Shown in pieces: positions 61,278 through 64,000 of a stretch of DNA of 64,000 nt. Positions within the stretch are counted from its first letter, which is position 1, and each line of letters opens with the position of its first letter. The stretch is from Oidiodendron maius Zn (lineage: Eukaryota; Ascomycota; Leotiomycetes; Myxotrichaceae): assembly GCA_000827325.1 (NCBI GenBank), contig KN832873.1, forward strand, positions 1,564,245 to 1,628,244. The letters are read 5' to 3'. The notes beneath the pieces were generated by a model. It saw only the letters and a list, made by a program, of their open reading frames with translations. It did not search any database and had not been told where the DNA came from. The position numbers were made by a program, and so were the translations under genes.

Positions 61278-63700
61278 TCATCCCCAATTCATAAGAACCT
61301 GTTTCTTTCCCTTGTTCCCCTTCTTCTTCCCCTTCCCGGTCTCGTCGCCATTGTCTGCCTTCGTCTCTTCCTCCTGCTGCGCGTCAGTTCCGCTGCCACT
61401 CCAAGCATTAGCAGTAGCTTGATTTCCCGAATCACGAATAACTGCACGTCCATTACCGTACCCAAAGAGAGTCATTTGAGGCTTTTGGGCAGTAGGGAGA
61501 GACGGGAATGCATCTGTTGCGAGTCTTGCTCCGCCGCGGCTCGTGCCAGGAGCTGTGGATCCTGGACGAGATGTAGGGGCGGAGGAGGGATTAGAGGATG
61601 GCGCAGAAGAAGATTGGGTCCAGGGTATGGTAGTGACTTTGGTAGTTTGAGGACGGGAGCTGGATGAAGGGAGCTCAGGGAAGGCAAATCTATTCGACGT
61701 CGTCGGGGCCACGGCTGCCGAGCCCCAAGATTTAGTTTGTGAGACTGATGAGCGAGAGGACTGAGCGGTGGAACTTTTTAATTTTAGAACACGAGTTGAT
61801 TTCGTGCCGGAGTTGGTGTTTGTGGAAGACGAGGAAGACGAGGCCGTAGCCCAGTTTAAAGGTAGGCCGCCTGGCGGGACGGCGGCTCCAGGTAGGGAAG
61901 GATAGTCTTCGTTAATTGCACGCCAGTCGTTCAATGCCGTTCGTAAGCCATCGGCCTTCGTTTTATCCTCGAACAAATCTGAGACTTCCCTCACAAGTGT
62001 AGAGATTGAGTTGGACGTATCAGAAAAGAGAGAGAAGAAGGAATCGATGAGTACTTGAGCGGTAATTGAAGAGGATTGATATGAGGATATTAGATTGCGA
62101 AATCTCTTGATGTTAGCTGCATCATTCTGTAGAAGGGCATTGGCACGTTCAATAACTTCACGATGGCGGAGTTGACGAGCTCGATCTTGCGGCGATATGT
62201 CTGATAGGTCGAGTCCTTCGATGGTTGGAGTCGCTCTTTCTGCACTGGAGGATGAGGGACGGAGAGCTGGCGGTGTAGATGGCTGTGAATTACGAGCTGG
62301 GGGAGGGGTAGGTGCAGGGGTTAACTGCCCACCGAAGGTACGTGTAGATATAGATTGTGCGCTGTGGATAGCCAGTTGACGTTGAAAGGCTTGCTGATCT
62401 CGTGGAAGTGGCTGAGCGCTCGAGGCAGGAATTGGCTCGGAGTTGGGGTCCCGTCCTCTGCCTCGCCCTCTGCCTTCTCTTTGTTCTCGCTGGCTCCCCC
62501 CTCGTCTGTCTTGAACGTATGGAGCTCGATAGTCAAATGACGATATATCGACCACTCTGGCGTCTCTTCGCACATCCTTCGATAGTGTGTCCCCGTGTTC
62601 TTCCAACTGATGCGCTTTCAGATCAATCTCGGAAGGGAATACGACAAACTTCTTATCCAAGCAAGCCTTTTCCATGCAGAGAAAATGGTCTTTCCTAAAA
62701 TGCAGTTCCAGACTGTTATAGTCCACATAATATTGCGGTTGCCCTCCTCTTCTGTCGCAGATAAAACATCGTTCGTGTTTCTCTCTACAATGAACATATA
62801 GCTCGTCGTCACCATAGAATCTCTGACGACAAAATCCACACTCTGGGTGACCTTTAAAGCCACTCTGATCGACTGCTCCAGGATTGTCATCTCCTTTTCG
62901 CATATGTTTATTCAACTCCTGGTCCGTAAATAACACATGCTCATGGGTAAAGACTTTCTTATGCCTAGAGCACAAATCGCAAATCTTCTTATGATGGACA
63001 GCCCTCACATGGCGGTGAAGGTCCGGCCATCCCAAGCACGCCACATCGCAGTTACCATCAGGACAATTGTACCGGAGGAGCAATACTGTATCCTCCATAA
63101 TGTCATTACTCTCATACCGGATGCCATTATTGTTATCCGTGAATGTGATATCAGCGTCTGAGAAATCCTCGTATCGTTTCGTAGCGTCATCTGTAAAGAC
63201 TACGAATTGTGCCGGTGTCTAGCCTTGTTAGCTATATTCTCCCTTATCCGAGTTTTCTTGAAAGGAAGAATAAAACAAACCCTACAATGCGCACAATCTT
63301 TCGTCTTGTACAAAGCTCTCATGCGCAGGGCACAAATATGACAAGTCCTGTGATTGCACGGCGTAACGGAGTTATGCACCACAGGCGACGCACATATGAA
63401 GCAGACCTCCCCCTCGACATCTTCCGTGGCTGTTTTCTCCTTCTCCTGCTTCTCCTTTCCTAACGTCGCTTGCGCGCTCTCATCCCTAGTGGCCGACGCT
63501 GGAGGTATCCTATTCCCATCGATACTCACGCCACCGCGATTCGTGCCCCTTGCTCCCCGTCTACTACCTCTTTCAGACCCAACATTTCCAGTTCTTGCTT
63601 CTTGTGCCTGTTGATCGACAGCACGTCCTCTCCCCCGGCCTTGTCCTCGTCCTCTCCCGCCTCCTCGGGCCCGAGCAGGAGTTGCGGAAGCTTCGTTCAT
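61278..63700 (-). CDS. HEL2: RING E3 ubiquitin ligase Hel2/ZNF598
   Basis: Collided-ribosome sensor that ubiquitinates 40S proteins and triggers ribosome quality control; cytosolic. 786 aa, exons 63281-63700 and 61278-63218. A 62-bp intron (GTTTGT...GCTAG) joins DCAHCR to TPAQFVVFTDD. After an RG-rich N-terminus (residues about 10-60), the RING is CFICASPVVHNSVTPCNHRTC...CAHCR (about 99-140). Next come the linker DADITFTDNNNGIRYES and a set of C2H2-like fingers (CDVACLGWPDLHRHVRAVH; CDLCSRHKKVF; CGFCRQRFYGDDELYVHCREKH, in part; CFICDR). The C-terminal half is disordered and rich in S, P and T, with a helical patch ALLQNDAANIKRFRNLISSY and a lysine-rich end (KGKKKGNKGKK). The domain order and length fit Hel2. 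Confidence 0.95.
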
Positions 63701-64000
63701 CTTCCTACTGCGTCCTTTCTGCTCCTACTTATTATCGAATTTTATATACCGCACGACAATCCGCTCGGGACTTTGTCCGAGGGGATCTCGTTGTTATTTC
63801 CTCTTTGTTGAGTTTGCGTGGCGTTCTGTTTGACTTGAGATGAAGTCCAGCTTGTTCGAGTCGGTTTTCATAGTGGGGTCGCTTAGAACCCCACCAGCCT
63901 CGTGGATGACACGCGCGGTGGCAAGAAAAAAGGCTGAGGAAGATTTTATGTCTCAGAGACACAACTTCGAATAGAATTATGTGCAACATGGAACACGAGA
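63701..64000. other. HEL2 upstream region to window end
   Basis: Promoter and 5' UTR of HEL2; no other gene visible. Confidence 0.55.

Overview
The window is nuclear DNA of a filamentous ascomycete (Pezizomycotina). The signs are many short introns (about 40-200 bp) with GTAAGT/GTATGT-type donors and CTGAC/CTAAC branch points, a velvet regulator, a DH-BAR-SH3 RhoGEF, a DUF3602 protein and a MBOAT wax-synthase-like protein. Class is less certain. The GIY-YIG/C2H2-like relic resembles families I recall as common in Leotiomycetes (Helotiales), so I lean that way without proof. I see no bacterial-type operons, CRISPR, rRNA or convincing tRNA.

Layout: a 5'-truncated gene end (1-450); UTP13 (-); a T5orf172/GIY-YIG-like gene (+, 4781-6613); a four-exon membrane protein of unknown function (+, 7286-9135); an MFS sugar transporter (+, 9847-11887); the RNA helicase DED1 (-, 13073-16757), whose last intron holds a nested zinc-finger ORF; proteasome beta subunit PRE1 (-) diverging from RRP9 (+); SAD1/USP39 (-) diverging from a GNAT acetyltransferase (+); a TBC-domain protein (-); a 1922-aa RhoGEF (-) diverging from telomerase reverse transcriptase (+, 11 exons, 34771-38850); SDH2 (+); BEM46 (-) diverging from an NF-X1 type zinc-finger protein (+); an ERD1/EXS membrane protein (+); velvet factor VelB (-); a DUF3602 protein (-); a MBOAT protein (-); a Yap/PAP1-type bZIP (-); a 3.3-kb stretch without an intact gene (57938-61277); and the ribosome-quality-control ligase HEL2/ZNF598 (-, 61278-63700).

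Most genes are conserved housekeeping genes: ribosome biogenesis (UTP13, RRP9), splicing (SAD1), translation (DED1, HEL2), proteolysis (PRE1), respiration (SDH2), telomere maintenance (TERT) and polarity (RhoGEF, BEM46). They do not form one pathway or a secondary-metabolite cluster.

The most unusual locus is DED1. Introns 2 and 3 are visibly homologous at both ends, including a 59-bp block with 4 mismatches. Intron 3 is 1.3 kb and carries a same-strand C2H2 ORF that looks like a decayed member of a GIY-YIG/zinc-finger family, plus a local tandem duplication. Also notable: a PRE1 start codon split by an intron, a TBC domain lacking both canonical catalytic fingers, and stop-free 3n introns in TERT. 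Exon models were built by eye from splice signals and protein continuity, without RNA data.
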